From: CAYLOP01 sp964385305
GTDB taxonomy: Bacteria; Chloroflexota; Anaerolineae; Anaerolineales; E44-bin32
NCBI GenBank assembly: GCA_964385305.1
Contig: CAYLOP010000002.1
Span: 1-64,000 of the forward strand
Length of the DNA: 64,000 bases
Direction of reading: 5' to 3'
The translations under genes were made by a program, and so were the position numbers. The notes beneath the pieces were generated by a model, which was given only the letters and a program-made list of their open reading frames with translations, made no database searches and was not told where the DNA came from. Positions 24,295-34,299 of the stretch are shown here, piece after piece; the first letter of the stretch is position 1; each line of letters begins with the position of its first letter.

Positions 24295-25734
24295 TCAACG
24301 GAGGAAGAAACCCACCTTCGACGCCAGTTGCACGACTGGGCCCGGCAAGAGACCAAACAGCAACGTCCCCAGTGCGGTCACCCAGACGGATGCGTTCAGC
24401 CAGCCCTCTGAGCGTGTCTCCGGTTCACCCTCCCGCATGTACATCACGACGATCACACGCAGGTAGTAGTATGCCGATATTAGCGAAGTCAGCACACCGA
24501 TGATAGCGAGCCAAATTAAACCCGCATCAATCGCCGCGCGGAAGATGTAGAATTTCCCAACGAAACCAATCGTCGGCGGCATACCAGTTAGCGAGAGCAT
24601 AAAAAGAGCCATCGCGAGCGCCAAAGCTGGTTTGCGTCGACCCAGTCCGGCATAATCCTCTATGGCCAGACCGTCCCCATCCGCCTTCTCCATTGCCAAG
24701 ACCACACCCCAAGCCCCAAGGTTCGTGAATGCATATCCCAGCAAGTAAAACAACGCTGCTCGGACGGCTTCAGGTGCGATTCCTGTCGTACCGGCAGCGG
24801 GTAAAGCGATCAAAATATAGCCGGCGTGGGCGATGCTGGAATATGCCAGCATGCGCTTGATATTCGTCTGCGCGATTGCAGCTACATTCCCCCATGCCAT
24901 CGTCAGCGCGGCCACCCACATCGCCAAGGGCGCCCATATTCCCGCAAAACTCGGGAACGCTGCGATAAAAACGCGTAATAACGCTGCAAATCCCCCTGCT
25001 TTCGCGCCAACTGACATGAAGGCTGAAACGGCGGACGGTGCGCCCTGGTACACATCAGGTGTCCACATGTGGAAGGGCACCGCCGCAACCTTGAAGCCCA
25101 AGCCGACAAGCACCAATGCCCCACCGACCAGCAGCAGGGGATGCGGCGTCGAGCCCGCAGCTTCAAAGATCCCTGCCAGTGAGGTCGTCCCTGTAGCGCC
25201 AAAGACCAACGCGATGCCATAGACGACGAACCCTGAAGCGAACGCACCGAGTAAAAAATATTTGAGTGCTGATTCTTCCGAGTCAGGTTCGGGTCGAGCG
25301 AATCCCGCCAACACGTAAAGCGGGATGGAGAGCAGTTCGAGCGCCAGGAAAACCACGATCAGGTCGCCGGCCATTGCCATCAGCATCATGCCGCTCAGCG
25401 TAAAGAGCAGCAAAGTATAGTACTCTCCCCGCTCAATTCCCCTACGCTTCAAGTAATCGTACGCCTGCATGATCGCGATGATTCCTGTTCCACCAAAAAG
25501 GATTTGTAGGAAGGAAGAAAAGCCATCGACGACGATCATGCCCCCGAATACCTCTCGGGATACTCCAAATTGCAGCGCAACCAAGACAAGCGCCACTGCC
25601 AGACCAGTAGCCGCCAGTATAGCTGTGATTGCTTTGCGTTCTGGAGGAATGAACAAGTCGATCAACAGCAAGACCGTAGCCCAGCCGACAACAATCAGAA
25701 ACGGGAGTATTGCGTTTATCTCATGCAAGTCCAT
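24295..25734 (-). CDS. nuoN: NADH-quinone oxidoreductase subunit N
   Basis: Antiporter-like membrane subunit of complex I, proton-pumping arm. 479 residues with about 14 hydrophobic helices. Typical segments: VFLALELLSIPLYVLAGF (conserved Glu in helix 5), ALKYFLLGAFASGFVVYGIAL, the broken-helix region VPFHMWTPDVYQGAPSAVSAFMSVGAKA written in family order, and AYSSIAHAGYIL. Last gene of the nuo series, 3 bases after nuoM, followed by a strong terminator. Confidence 0.96.
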   Translation of the reverse strand: MDLHEINAILPFLIVVGWATVLLLIDLFIPPERKAITAILAATGLAVALVLVALQFGVSREVFGGMIVVDGFSSFLQILFGGTGIIAIMQAYDYLKRRGIERGEYYTLLLFTLSGMMLMAMAGDLIVVFLALELLSIPLYVLAGFARPEPDSEESALKYFLLGAFASGFVVYGIALVFGATGTTSLAGIFEAAGSTPHPLLLVGGALVLVGLGFKVAAVPFHMWTPDVYQGAPSAVSAFMSVGAKAGGFAALLRVFIAAFPSFAGIWAPLAMWVAALTMAWGNVAAIAQTNIKRMLAYSSIAHAGYILIALPAAGTTGIAPEAVRAALFYLLGYAFTNLGAWGVVLAMEKADGDGLAIEDYAGLGRRKPALALAMALFMLSLTGMPPTIGFVGKFYIFRAAIDAGLIWLAIIGVLTSLISAYYYLRVIVVMYMREGEPETRSEGWLNASVWVTALGTLLFGLLPGPVVQLASKVGFFLR

Positions 25735-25737
25735 GGC

Positions 25738-27261
25738 TTATCGCACCACTAGTACAGCTTTTTGTAGTGTAGAGACAACCGCCTCTACAGAAGGTGACAT
25801 CAAGTTAAAGAATGGTCTTGGATAGAGACCAATCCAGATGATTAGGATGACCAGTGGCACCAGGGTAACAATTTCACGCCAATTAATATCACTCAACTTC
25901 TGGTTCTCTTCCTTGTCCAGAGGTCCGAGGAACAATTTTTGGAACATGTAGAGCATATAAATCGCAGCCAAGATCACACCTGCGGCCGCGAAAGCTGCGT
26001 ACAGCTTCGAACCAATCGCTTCTGATCCGAAGGCGCCCAGCAAAATGGTGAACTCACCCACAAAGCCATTCAAGCCCGGTAAGCCCATGGATGAAAGCGT
26101 CACAATAAGCGTCAGCGCACCGTAAACCGGCATGATCTTCCAAAGTCCGCCAAAGGCCTCCATGTCACGCGTATGCCTTCGCTCGTAAATCATGCCGACG
26201 ATGATAAACAACGCCCCTGTGCTCAGTCCGTGGTTGACCATCTGTAAAATACCGCCCTGAATGCCTTGCGGGTTTAGTGCAAAGAGCCCAAGCACCACAA
26301 AGCCCAGGTGGCTGACGGAGGAGTACGCAACCAATTTCTTAACGTCCTTCTGAGCGTAGGACACAGCCGCGCCGTATAGGATGCCGATCACCGCCAGCAA
26401 AGCCATCCAGGGTGCATAACGCACCGCAGCCTCCGGGAACATGGGAATGTTGAACCGCAGGAAACCATAGGTCCCCATCTTCAGCAGCACACCAGCAAGA
26501 ATGACCGACCCTGCGGTTGGCGCCTCGACGTGAGCATCCGGGAGCCACGAGTGTAGCGGCCACATCGGCACCTTGATGGCAAACGCAGCCGCAAATGCCA
26601 GGAAGAGCCACGTTTGTACAGCGATTGGGATCGCACCCATTGCAGCCTGCTCGATGATCTGGGGTACGGAGAACGTATCCAGATTGAGCCCCAACCACAG
26701 GATGGCAAGAAGCATCAGAATGGAACCTGCCATCGTGTACAGGAAGAACTTAAGGGCAGCATATATCCGACGCGGTCCGCCCCATATACCGATCAAGAAA
26801 TACATGGGGACCAGGGTGAACTCCCAGAAAATGTAGAAGAGGAAGAGATCGAGCGCCAGGAAAACCCCGACCATGCCGAGTTCGAGCAGCAGGAAGAAGA
26901 TCATAAATTCCTTCACACGCTCAGTGATCGCCGACCAAGTGGAGAGAATGGAAAGCGGTGTCAGGAAAGTGGTCAACAGAACGAGCAGTATGCTCAATCC
27001 GTCCACCCCGAGATGGTACTCGATGTCCACTCCGGCCAACTGGAACCAGGCGTGCCGCTCGACCATTTGCAGTGCGCCCACCCCTGATTTGAATTGCGCG
27101 AGCATGACGATGGAGAGCGCAAAGGTAAGCAAGGATGCAAGCAATGCGGTCCAGCGGATGGCGTTGTGGCGTTCTTTTGAGATAAACAAGATCACCAAGA
27201 CGCCTAGCAACGGGGCGAAAGTCACCAAGTTGAGGATCGAAATCGAAGATATCATAGCCAT
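25738..27261 (-). CDS. nuoM: NADH-quinone oxidoreductase subunit M
   Basis: Antiporter-like membrane subunit of complex I. 507 residues. Conserved elements include FYIFWEFTLVPMYFLIGIWGG with the key Glu, the Lys-containing helix MWPLHSWLPDAHVEAPTAGSVILAGVLLKMGTYG, SVSHLGFVVLGLFA and GEFTILLGAF. Lies 13 bases after nuoL and 3 bases before nuoN on the minus strand, in the standard L-M-N order. All residues needed for a channel-forming subunit appear to be present by eye. Confidence 0.96.
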   Translation of the reverse strand: MAMISSISILNLVTFAPLLGVLVILFISKERHNAIRWTALLASLLTFALSIVMLAQFKSGVGALQMVERHAWFQLAGVDIEYHLGVDGLSILLVLLTTFLTPLSILSTWSAITERVKEFMIFFLLLELGMVGVFLALDLFLFYIFWEFTLVPMYFLIGIWGGPRRIYAALKFFLYTMAGSILMLLAILWLGLNLDTFSVPQIIEQAAMGAIPIAVQTWLFLAFAAAFAIKVPMWPLHSWLPDAHVEAPTAGSVILAGVLLKMGTYGFLRFNIPMFPEAAVRYAPWMALLAVIGILYGAAVSYAQKDVKKLVAYSSVSHLGFVVLGLFALNPQGIQGGILQMVNHGLSTGALFIIVGMIYERRHTRDMEAFGGLWKIMPVYGALTLIVTLSSMGLPGLNGFVGEFTILLGAFGSEAIGSKLYAAFAAAGVILAAIYMLYMFQKLFLGPLDKEENQKLSDINWREIVTLVPLVILIIWIGLYPRPFFNLMSPSVEAVVSTLQKAVLVVR

Positions 27262-27274
27262 TCCTCAGCCAGCA

Positions 27275-29356
27275 TTATCCGAACAGGAAATAACTTAAGA
27301 CCAAGACCACACCCACAAGAACCGACAGTGCGTAATTGCGCACATAGCCGGTCTGAAGGTGACGCAAGCTCACGGACGCGTTCTTGGTCAGCTTTCCAAG
27401 TCCGTTTGCGGCACCGTCGATCACCCGCAGATCGAAAGCCTCGTTCAGCCAGCGTGTGCCAACCCGAAACGAGCGGGCCAGGACGGTGTCATGGAACCAA
27501 TCATGCCAGAAGCGCCAATCAACAACTTCTGCCAGGAATCCTGCTAAAACGACGTAGGGTTGGATGAACAGGAAGTTGTACAACTCATCCACCCACCACT
27601 TATTCTCCATACCGACAAAGATGGGCCCAAGGTACCTGCGAAGTGGATCTGGTTGCCCCTCCGTCAATGGCTCGCGCCCATAAAGCCACCAAGCCAGTGC
27701 AATGGCTACGAGCGCCAATCCGGTTGAGACGGCTGCAACCTGGAGATTGAATTCAGCCACATGAACGTGCAAGGTGTGCTCGAGCCAGGACGTCAGCGAG
27801 TGGACCCCCGGCAAATTCAATACCCCGCCGACAAGAGCGCCGAGCGCTAGCAACGCGAGCGGGACGATGATCACCGGTGGGTTTTCCGGGGCATGTTCGG
27901 CCGCACCGGTGCGCGCCTTCCCAAAGAAGACCATGAAGATCTGTCGGCCCATGTAGAACGCGGTGAAGAACGCCGCGATCGCGAGAAGCACGTAGACGAC
28001 CGTGTTCTCATGGAAAGCATCTGCCAAGATCTCATCCTTCGAGAAGAAACCGGCGAAAGGCGGTATACCAGCAAGCGCGAGTGTGCCGGTAAGATAGACC
28101 CAGAACGTGGCCTTCATTTTTGAACGCAGCCCACCCATATTACGCATGTCATTCGGGTCAAACGCGTGAGATTCCTCCTCACCATGGCTGCCCTGTGCAA
28201 GATGGTGGTGGCCATGCTCAAGTCCAAGTATCACCGAACCGGCCGAGAGGAAGAGTAACGCCTTGAAAAAGGCATGTGTTACCAGGTGGAACATCCCCGC
28301 CACTTGCGCGCCAATCCCAACCGCAGCCAGCATGAAACCCAACTGGCTGATCGTGGAGTAGGCGAGCACTTTCTTGATATCAAACTGACCGACCGCTATA
28401 GTCGCCGCGAAAAGGGCTGTCGCCGCACCGATCAACGCGGTAAGGGTGGATGAGAATGTTCCCACCGCAAAGAGCGCCTGGTTGCGTGCGATCATGTAGA
28501 TACCAGCCGTCACCATCGTCGCGGCATGGATCAAGGCAGAGACGGGTGTGGGACCTGCCATCGCGTCCGGAAGCCAGACGTAAAGCGGGATCTGAGCAGA
28601 TTTGCCTGTCGCACCAAGCAGCAGGAACAGCGTGATCGCCGTAACGATCCCAATTCCCACCTCAGGCGGCATGCTTTCTACGATCTCAAAAACCTTTTCA
28701 AACTGCAGGCTGCCGAATTGGGTGAATATCAAAAGCATGGCGATCAGGAAACCAAAATCGCCGATACGATTGGCGATAAAGGCTTTCTTCCCCGCCAGGG
28801 CGTTCCCGATACCGCCCTCACCCTTCTCATACCAAAAACCGATCAAGAGGTAGGAGCACAGCCCAACGCCTTCCCATCCGACGAACATCATCAGGTAATT
28901 GTCGGCCGTCACAAGTATCATCATGGCAGCGACAAACAGGTTGAAGAAGACGAAGAAACGAGTGTAGCGTCCTAGATCTCCCTGAAAACGCACGTCATCG
29001 TGCATGTAACCGATGGCGTAGATATGGATCAGTGTGCTCACACCCGTGACCATCATCATCATGGTCACGGATAGTGTGTCGACCTTGAGCGACCAGGGGA
29101 TAGAAAGCTGTCCGATGGAAATCCAATCCGCGACAAGCACACTCGTCCCATGTGGATTGGCGCGCAATGCGATGAACTGAAGCACGGCGATGACAAACGA
29201 TAGTCCGACCGCGCCGCTAGCTAAGATTCCCGCAAAACGCTCGCCCAGTCGCTTCCCCACCGCGATATTAATCAACAGGCCAAGGATAGGGAAGGCGATA
29301 ATCAGCGGTGCATACGCAAACAACTCCCCGCCCTGAACCACTTCGCTAAGGACCAT
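27275..29356 (-). CDS. nuoL: NADH-quinone oxidoreductase subunit L
   Basis: Largest antiporter-like subunit, at the tip of the membrane arm. 693 residues, with about 14 core helices, the long lateral amphipathic helix and the C-terminal anchor. Conserved stretches: MMFVGWEGVGLCSYLLIGFW, IPLYVWLPDAMAGPTPVSALIHAATMVTAG, AYSTISQLGFMLAAVG and HAFFKALLFLSAGSVI. A His-rich loop (GLEHGHHHLAQGSHGEEESHAFD, around residues 375-400) is normal for this position. Follows nuoK by 21 bases. Confidence 0.96.
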   Translation of the reverse strand: MVLSEVVQGGELFAYAPLIIAFPILGLLINIAVGKRLGERFAGILASGAVGLSFVIAVLQFIALRANPHGTSVLVADWISIGQLSIPWSLKVDTLSVTMMMMVTGVSTLIHIYAIGYMHDDVRFQGDLGRYTRFFVFFNLFVAAMMILVTADNYLMMFVGWEGVGLCSYLLIGFWYEKGEGGIGNALAGKKAFIANRIGDFGFLIAMLLIFTQFGSLQFEKVFEIVESMPPEVGIGIVTAITLFLLLGATGKSAQIPLYVWLPDAMAGPTPVSALIHAATMVTAGIYMIARNQALFAVGTFSSTLTALIGAATALFAATIAVGQFDIKKVLAYSTISQLGFMLAAVGIGAQVAGMFHLVTHAFFKALLFLSAGSVILGLEHGHHHLAQGSHGEEESHAFDPNDMRNMGGLRSKMKATFWVYLTGTLALAGIPPFAGFFSKDEILADAFHENTVVYVLLAIAAFFTAFYMGRQIFMVFFGKARTGAAEHAPENPPVIIVPLALLALGALVGGVLNLPGVHSLTSWLEHTLHVHVAEFNLQVAAVSTGLALVAIALAWWLYGREPLTEGQPDPLRRYLGPIFVGMENKWWVDELYNFLFIQPYVVLAGFLAEVVDWRFWHDWFHDTVLARSFRVGTRWLNEAFDLRVIDGAANGLGKLTKNASVSLRHLQTGYVRNYALSVLVGVVLVLSYFLFG

Positions 29357-29377
29357 CCAAACCCTCCGCTGTTATGA

Positions 29378-29695
29378 TCAGCCTTTAAGGCTGCTCATTT
29401 GATCGACGTCAATGCTGTGCTTGGTCTTAAAAATCGTCACGATCAGCGCTAATCCAATCGCCACTTCCGCCGCCGCAACCGCGATAACAAAGAATACAAG
29501 CACCTGACCACGCATCGCTTCCGCAGCTGGCGCCATTGCCCGTGCAAATGCGATCAACGCCAAGTTCGCCGAATTCAACATCAACTCAATCGACATGAAG
29601 ATCACGATCGCATTGCGCCGCACCAAGACCCCCAACACGCCCAGTACAAAGAGAACGCCGGAGAGAGCCAGTAGTTGGTTCAGGGGGACGCTCAT
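29378..29695 (-). CDS. nuoK: NADH-quinone oxidoreductase subunit K
   Basis: Small three-helix membrane subunit with the conserved membrane-embedded Glu residues. 105 residues. LSGVLFVLGVLGVLVRRNAIVIFMSIELMLNSANLALIAF spans helices one and two, including the Glu in SIELMLN; helix three is VLVFFVIAVAAAEVAIGLALIV with the second Glu. Its start overlaps the nuoJ stop by 4 bases, giving translational coupling. Confidence 0.96.
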   Translation of the reverse strand: MSVPLNQLLALSGVLFVLGVLGVLVRRNAIVIFMSIELMLNSANLALIAFARAMAPAAEAMRGQVLVFFVIAVAAAEVAIGLALIVTIFKTKHSIDVDQMSSLKG

Positions 29696-30210
29696 CGGCT
29701 CTTACTCCTCTCGTCTCGCGTGAGAACGATCGCACCAACCATGGCAACCAACAGCAGCACCGACGTGACCTCGAAGGGGATCAGGTATTGGCTGAACAGC
29801 ACCCTTCCGATCGATGTGGGGCTGCCAAAGGAACGCTCCACAGTTGCCATTGACTGTGCCAAGCCCGTAGGGCGCGCGAAGAGCACGGCGCCGATCTCCG
29901 CTACAAGAGCAAATCCCAGCAGTATCGCCACGGGAAGCTGCCAGGGAAGGTTGCTTGTCTTCTCAAGCCGCTCCGCACCAAGAAGCATGATGACAAACAA
30001 GAACAACACCATAATCGCCCCGGCGTAAACAGTGATCTGCACCATGGCGACAAATGCTGCGTTGAGCAGCAAATAGAGCGTTGCGATGGTGATGAAATTG
30101 ATCACCAAGAACAACGCCGAATAAACCGCGTTGCTGCTGAGCAGCATGCTTACAGCGGAGAGCACAGCAACCGCTGCAAGACCGTAAAAGAGGATCAGAT
30201 CCAGTGTCAT
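29692..30210 (-). CDS. nuoJ: NADH-quinone oxidoreductase subunit J
   Basis: Five-helix membrane subunit of complex I. 172 residues. The family core is AALFLVINFITIATLYLLLNAAFVAMVQITVYAGAIMVLFLFVIMLL (here written with the N-terminal S-A-L-F-L-V start), with the pi-bulge helix TVYAGAIMVLFLF. The C-terminal helix EVTSVLLLVAMVGAIVL follows. Overlaps nuoK by 4 bases; 40 bases separate it from nuoI. Confidence 0.95.
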   Translation of the reverse strand: MTLDLILFYGLAAVAVLSAVSMLLSSNAVYSALFLVINFITIATLYLLLNAAFVAMVQITVYAGAIMVLFLFVIMLLGAERLEKTSNLPWQLPVAILLGFALVAEIGAVLFARPTGLAQSMATVERSFGSPTSIGRVLFSQYLIPFEVTSVLLLVAMVGAIVLTRDERSKSR

Positions 30211-30250
30211 ATGTGGTCCTCGAATGAACGCGTGAATGCTTCAGCCATGA

Positions 30251-30757
30251 TTATCCTTCCGGATCTTTCATCTCCGGAACGGCACGGTCGAATGATCCCG
30301 GCGGAACCGCCATCGGTGTGGGCTCGCCACCCTCCGGCACGGGCACAATCAGCATTTCCTTGGTATAGATCGCATCTCGCCGACCTGTAAAAGAAAGCTC
30401 GTAATTGTGCTCGAGCACGATCGCTTCTGTCGGGCATGCGTCCTCACAAAAACCGCAGAAGATGCAGCGCAGCATATTGATCTCATAAGTGCTCGCGTAG
30501 CGCTCGCCCGGCGAGTAGCGTGCTTCATCGGTATTCTCTGCCGCTTCCACAAAAATTGCATCGGCCGGGCAGGCCGCGGCACAGAGTGCGCACCCAATAC
30601 ACTTCTCAAGTCCATTGTCAAACCGCTTCAACTCGTGACGGCCGCGGAAACGCTCTCGCACCGGACGCTTGATCTCCGGGTACTGGTATGTCACCGGTCG
30701 TTCAAACATGCTGCGGAATGTTACCCATAGTCCGCGTAGAAATTCGAACGGATTCAT
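30251..30757 (-). CDS. nuoI: NADH-quinone oxidoreductase subunit I (2x[4Fe-4S] ferredoxin-like)
   Basis: Carries clusters N6a and N6b that pass electrons toward N2 in the hydrophilic arm. 168 residues. Two complete CxxCxxCxxxCP motifs are visible: CIGCALCAAACPADAI (about 53-68) and CIFCGFCEDACPTEAI (about 98-113). The C-terminal extension is short and Pro-rich. Lies 3 bases after nuoH on the minus strand. Confidence 0.97.
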   Translation of the reverse strand: MNPFEFLRGLWVTFRSMFERPVTYQYPEIKRPVRERFRGRHELKRFDNGLEKCIGCALCAAACPADAIFVEAAENTDEARYSPGERYASTYEINMLRCIFCGFCEDACPTEAIVLEHNYELSFTGRRDAIYTKEMLIVPVPEGGEPTPMAVPPGSFDRAVPEMKDPEG

Positions 30758-30760
30758 ACC

Positions 30761-31765
30761 CTAGCCTCCTGCCATCAGCACGTACAAGGCTGTCACCACG
30801 ACATTGAGCAACGCCACCGGCAGTAAGATCTTCCAGCCAAATGCCATGAGCGTGTCGTAGCGGATGCGGGGGAATGTCGCCCGTATCCATATGATTACAA
30901 ATAAAAGTGCAACGACCTTGATGATCAAATACACTGGGCCCAGCAGGGGCACTTGATCCAGGAAGGGTCCCCAATAACCTCCAAGGAAGAGCGTCGCCCC
31001 AATAAAACTGACCACGATCATCTTCCCATATTCAGCCATGAAGAATAAGGCGAACTTCATCCCCGAGTATTCGACGTGATACCCGGCCGTTAGCTCCTGC
31101 TCCGCCTCCGGCATATCGAATGGCGCCCGGTTAATTTCTGCGATGGAGGCGAGGAAGAAAATCAAGAAACCGACAGGCTGCAGCACGATAAACCACAGGC
31201 CCCTCTGAGCGAGCACGATCTCACCCAGGCTCAAGGGATTCTCGGAATTGGTCAGCAGGACCGGTCCAACGATCGCCAGCGCCAGCGCCAGTTCATAGCT
31301 GATCATCTGTGCCGTGGAACGAATCCCTCCTAGCAGCGCATATTTATTGTGAGAGGACCATCCGGCGAGCACAATGCCATACACCGCGATCGAAGACATG
31401 GCAAGGATGTAGAGGACGCCGACATTGACATCCGCAGCAAGTCCAAGGCTGAAACCAGCGACTTCTGGCCCCATAGGGATAACCGCCAGAAGAATGAGCG
31501 CTGGGACAACAGTGATGACTGGGGCAAGTAAAAAGACTAACTTATCCGCCTCGTGTGGGATAAGCTCCTCTTTAAAGATCAATTTGATCCCGTCGGCGAC
31601 GGGTTGAAGAAGACCCCATGGACCCGCTCGATTGGGGCCGATCCGCACCTGGATGCGTGCCAAGACACGTCGCTCAAAAAGCGTCAGATAGGCAAATCCA
31701 CCGACGATGATCAGGATAATCACCACCGATTTGATCAGCCATTCCAACAGGTCGACAATGTTCAT
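30761..31765 (-). CDS. nuoH: NADH-quinone oxidoreductase subunit H
   Basis: Membrane subunit that shapes the quinone chamber and links the arms. 334 residues, eight helices. Signatures: ERRVLARIQVRIGPNRAGPWGLLQPVADGIKL at the N-terminus (family order), RAPFDMPEAEQELTAGYHVEYSGMKFALFFMAEY in the middle, and IWIRATFPRIRYDTLM near the C-terminus. Twelve bases after nuoG, 3 before nuoI. Confidence 0.97.
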   Translation of the reverse strand: MNIVDLLEWLIKSVVIILIIVGGFAYLTLFERRVLARIQVRIGPNRAGPWGLLQPVADGIKLIFKEELIPHEADKLVFLLAPVITVVPALILLAVIPMGPEVAGFSLGLAADVNVGVLYILAMSSIAVYGIVLAGWSSHNKYALLGGIRSTAQMISYELALALAIVGPVLLTNSENPLSLGEIVLAQRGLWFIVLQPVGFLIFFLASIAEINRAPFDMPEAEQELTAGYHVEYSGMKFALFFMAEYGKMIVVSFIGATLFLGGYWGPFLDQVPLLGPVYLIIKVVALLFVIIWIRATFPRIRYDTLMAFGWKILLPVALLNVVVTALYVLMAGG

Positions 31766-31776
31766 GCGATCTCCTG

Positions 31777-34299
31777 CTACTCGATAATCTTAACCTGCAC
31801 CGTTAGAGGCGTCGATACTGCCACCCCAAGGCTGCGGGGCAGCAGTGCAACGCCTTCCGGTACATCGTCCTTTACCTCAACCGGCATTTGCTCTGCCCGG
31901 CCATCCCAGCGAATCTCGACCGTCGCACCCTCGGAAACGCCAACACGATCGGCATCCCCTGGGCTCAAGAATACCTGCAATTTCGATAGACGCGGGTGGA
32001 GGACCTTCGAGGGGATCAAGGTCGTGCCCTCATCATAAAGCCGCGTTACTGGAACAAGCAGCAGGCCATCCGCCGACGGCTTCTCCGCTGGCGCCGTCCA
32101 TTGGATCTCGTATGGCTGGTCGCGCTCGGCAGCCGGGGTAAGCTTCACACCAACTCCTTGGGTATTTGTAAAAGCTGTACCGCCAAAAAAGAGATCATCC
32201 CCGCCGACATGCGGCCATTGGTCTTCCACTTTCGCCATTGCTTGATAGGTCAGGTCTGCATAATCCGGGACATCCTGGGCGATCTGCAGCATGATGGACG
32301 CTGCAGAACTGGCAGTGATCTCTACACCCATCGCCTTTGCTAGCGCGGCAAGGATTCGCCAATCCGGTCTGCTCTCCCCATGCGGTGCAACTGCAGGGTA
32401 ATAGCGCTGGACGCGGCGCTCACCATTCGTGAAGGTCCCCTCGCGTTCGATGAACGACTGTGCCGGAAGGACGACATTTGCAATTTCAACAGTTGCCGTT
32501 CGGAAGAGTTCCTGCACGACGACGAAGGTTTCGCCTGCAAGCATCTCCATCAGGTCGGGATCGTCGCCAAGCGGATCGCTTGCTATCACATACAGAGCGT
32601 TCGCACCTTCCAGTGCGGCTCTGAGACCGTCCGCCGAAGGGCGTACCCCCAGATCCCACGCACCCTGCGAATTGCTGCGCGGCCAAACGGCGATCAAACC
32701 GTTTTGGGCACGACCGACATGCTCGCTCGCGGTGAGAAGGCTTCCCAATGCCTGGGCGAGTGCCTCCGAGGCCACGTAATCCAACCCATCTCCACCGTAG
32801 AAGACCACCAGGTCGGCAGCATCGGTCAGGACTTTGGCTGCTTCTGAGAGCGTCTCGTCGCCAGCATACTGGGCGAGATCCTTCTGTCCTGTCACAGCGT
32901 GGAGCAATCCCAGCGCGGTGCCGACAGCATCGCCGAAGGCATATCGCAGCACATTGGTTGCGTAACGTTCCAGGCGTGTAGGCCGGGCGTTTGCCACGAC
33001 CAACGTTGCCCCTCGATCCGCCGCTTGCTTGACTCGCAACCACCAGATAGGAGCTTCCTCATGCAGGTCAGAGGCGATGACCAAGATGGCATCTCCTGCG
33101 CCCAATTTCCCTAGATTGGTTTCGCTACCCACGCCCACCTGCTGGACGACATCCCCTCCAGCAAGGGTTTCATCTAAGATCGCCTGCCCGCCAAGTCCTT
33201 CCACAAAACGCCGGAACACGAAGAGGTCCTCATTTGAGGCTCGTCCGCCAGCGATTCCCACCAATCCAACCGAATCTTGATCAGAAGCCGCCTTTAATCC
33301 TTCCGCCGCACGAACCAACGCTTCTTCCCATGTACTCTCAACGAGTTCACCACCTTTTCGAACCAACGGCTGTCTCAGACGCTCCTCACTCCCAGCGAAA
33401 TGGTGACCAAAGCGGCCTTTATCACAAATCCAGATCTCGTTGACATGCTCGTTCTGACGCGGCATGACCCGTTTCACGACCTCTTTCCCGCCCTGGCTCG
33501 CCTCCCGGCGTGTGTTCAACATCAGGTTGCAGCCCACTGGGCAGTGCGTACAGATCGAAGCAACGGCTTTCATCTCCCATGGACGCGCCCCAAAGCGAAA
33601 GTCAGCCGTGGTCAACGCACCCACAGGGCATATGTCGGTTGTGTTCCCTGAAAAGTAAGAATCAAATCCGGGATTCGAGAAAGTGATGATTTTGAGCTTG
33701 CGACCCCGTTCCGAGAAACCGATCACAGGATCGCCGACAATCTCTTCTTGGAAACGAACGCAGCGGGAACATTGAATGCATCGCTCGCGATCGAGGAAAA
33801 TCAGGTCCCCAAGCGGCACGTGCTTGTCTAGATGCATTTTTTCATCGAAGAGGAAGCGGCTCTTTCCCGGACCATGCTCCATGGTCAGGTTTTGAAGCGG
33901 GCATTCACCGCCTTTGTCACAGATGGGACAATCTAACGGATGCGACGTGAGAAGGTATTCAATAACCTCTTTTCGGCCTTGGATCGCTTTCTCGCTGTTG
34001 ACGCGAACTACCCATCCTTCGCCGACTGGGGTGGAACATGCCGTCTCGAGGTTGGGACCAAATTGAATCACCGGTTTGCCATCTTCATCTAAAACCGGTT
34101 CATTCTTCGCCCGATCCCACGCTGGCCTGCCCACCTCCACCAAACACATGCGACACATCCCGACTGGATGTAATTTAGGATGATAGCAAAAGACCGGGAT
34201 CTCAATCCCAACCTTCTTCGCCGCGTCAACGATCATCGTGCCTTTGGGCACTGAAATCTCACTGCCATCGATTTTTAGCGTTACCAACTCGTCGCTCAT
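31777..34299 (-). CDS. nuoG: NADH-quinone oxidoreductase subunit G
   Basis: Iron-sulfur subunit of the NADH-oxidising arm. 840 residues. The N-terminal [2Fe-2S] ferredoxin domain holds FCYHPKLHPVGMCRMCLVEV and the later Cys; next comes the His/Cys cluster motif HPLDCPICDKGGECPLQN, then RCIQCSRCVRF with a downstream CPVGAL. The segment SICTHCPVGCNLML followed by WICDKGRF is a four-Cys motif like that of the off-path N7 cluster, retained here. The C-terminal part is the molybdopterin-oxidoreductase-like fold without an obvious active site. Overlaps nuoF by 4 bases. Confidence 0.96.
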   Translation of the reverse strand: MSDELVTLKIDGSEISVPKGTMIVDAAKKVGIEIPVFCYHPKLHPVGMCRMCLVEVGRPAWDRAKNEPVLDEDGKPVIQFGPNLETACSTPVGEGWVVRVNSEKAIQGRKEVIEYLLTSHPLDCPICDKGGECPLQNLTMEHGPGKSRFLFDEKMHLDKHVPLGDLIFLDRERCIQCSRCVRFQEEIVGDPVIGFSERGRKLKIITFSNPGFDSYFSGNTTDICPVGALTTADFRFGARPWEMKAVASICTHCPVGCNLMLNTRREASQGGKEVVKRVMPRQNEHVNEIWICDKGRFGHHFAGSEERLRQPLVRKGGELVESTWEEALVRAAEGLKAASDQDSVGLVGIAGGRASNEDLFVFRRFVEGLGGQAILDETLAGGDVVQQVGVGSETNLGKLGAGDAILVIASDLHEEAPIWWLRVKQAADRGATLVVANARPTRLERYATNVLRYAFGDAVGTALGLLHAVTGQKDLAQYAGDETLSEAAKVLTDAADLVVFYGGDGLDYVASEALAQALGSLLTASEHVGRAQNGLIAVWPRSNSQGAWDLGVRPSADGLRAALEGANALYVIASDPLGDDPDLMEMLAGETFVVVQELFRTATVEIANVVLPAQSFIEREGTFTNGERRVQRYYPAVAPHGESRPDWRILAALAKAMGVEITASSAASIMLQIAQDVPDYADLTYQAMAKVEDQWPHVGGDDLFFGGTAFTNTQGVGVKLTPAAERDQPYEIQWTAPAEKPSADGLLLVPVTRLYDEGTTLIPSKVLHPRLSKLQVFLSPGDADRVGVSEGATVEIRWDGRAEQMPVEVKDDVPEGVALLPRSLGVAVSTPLTVQVKIIE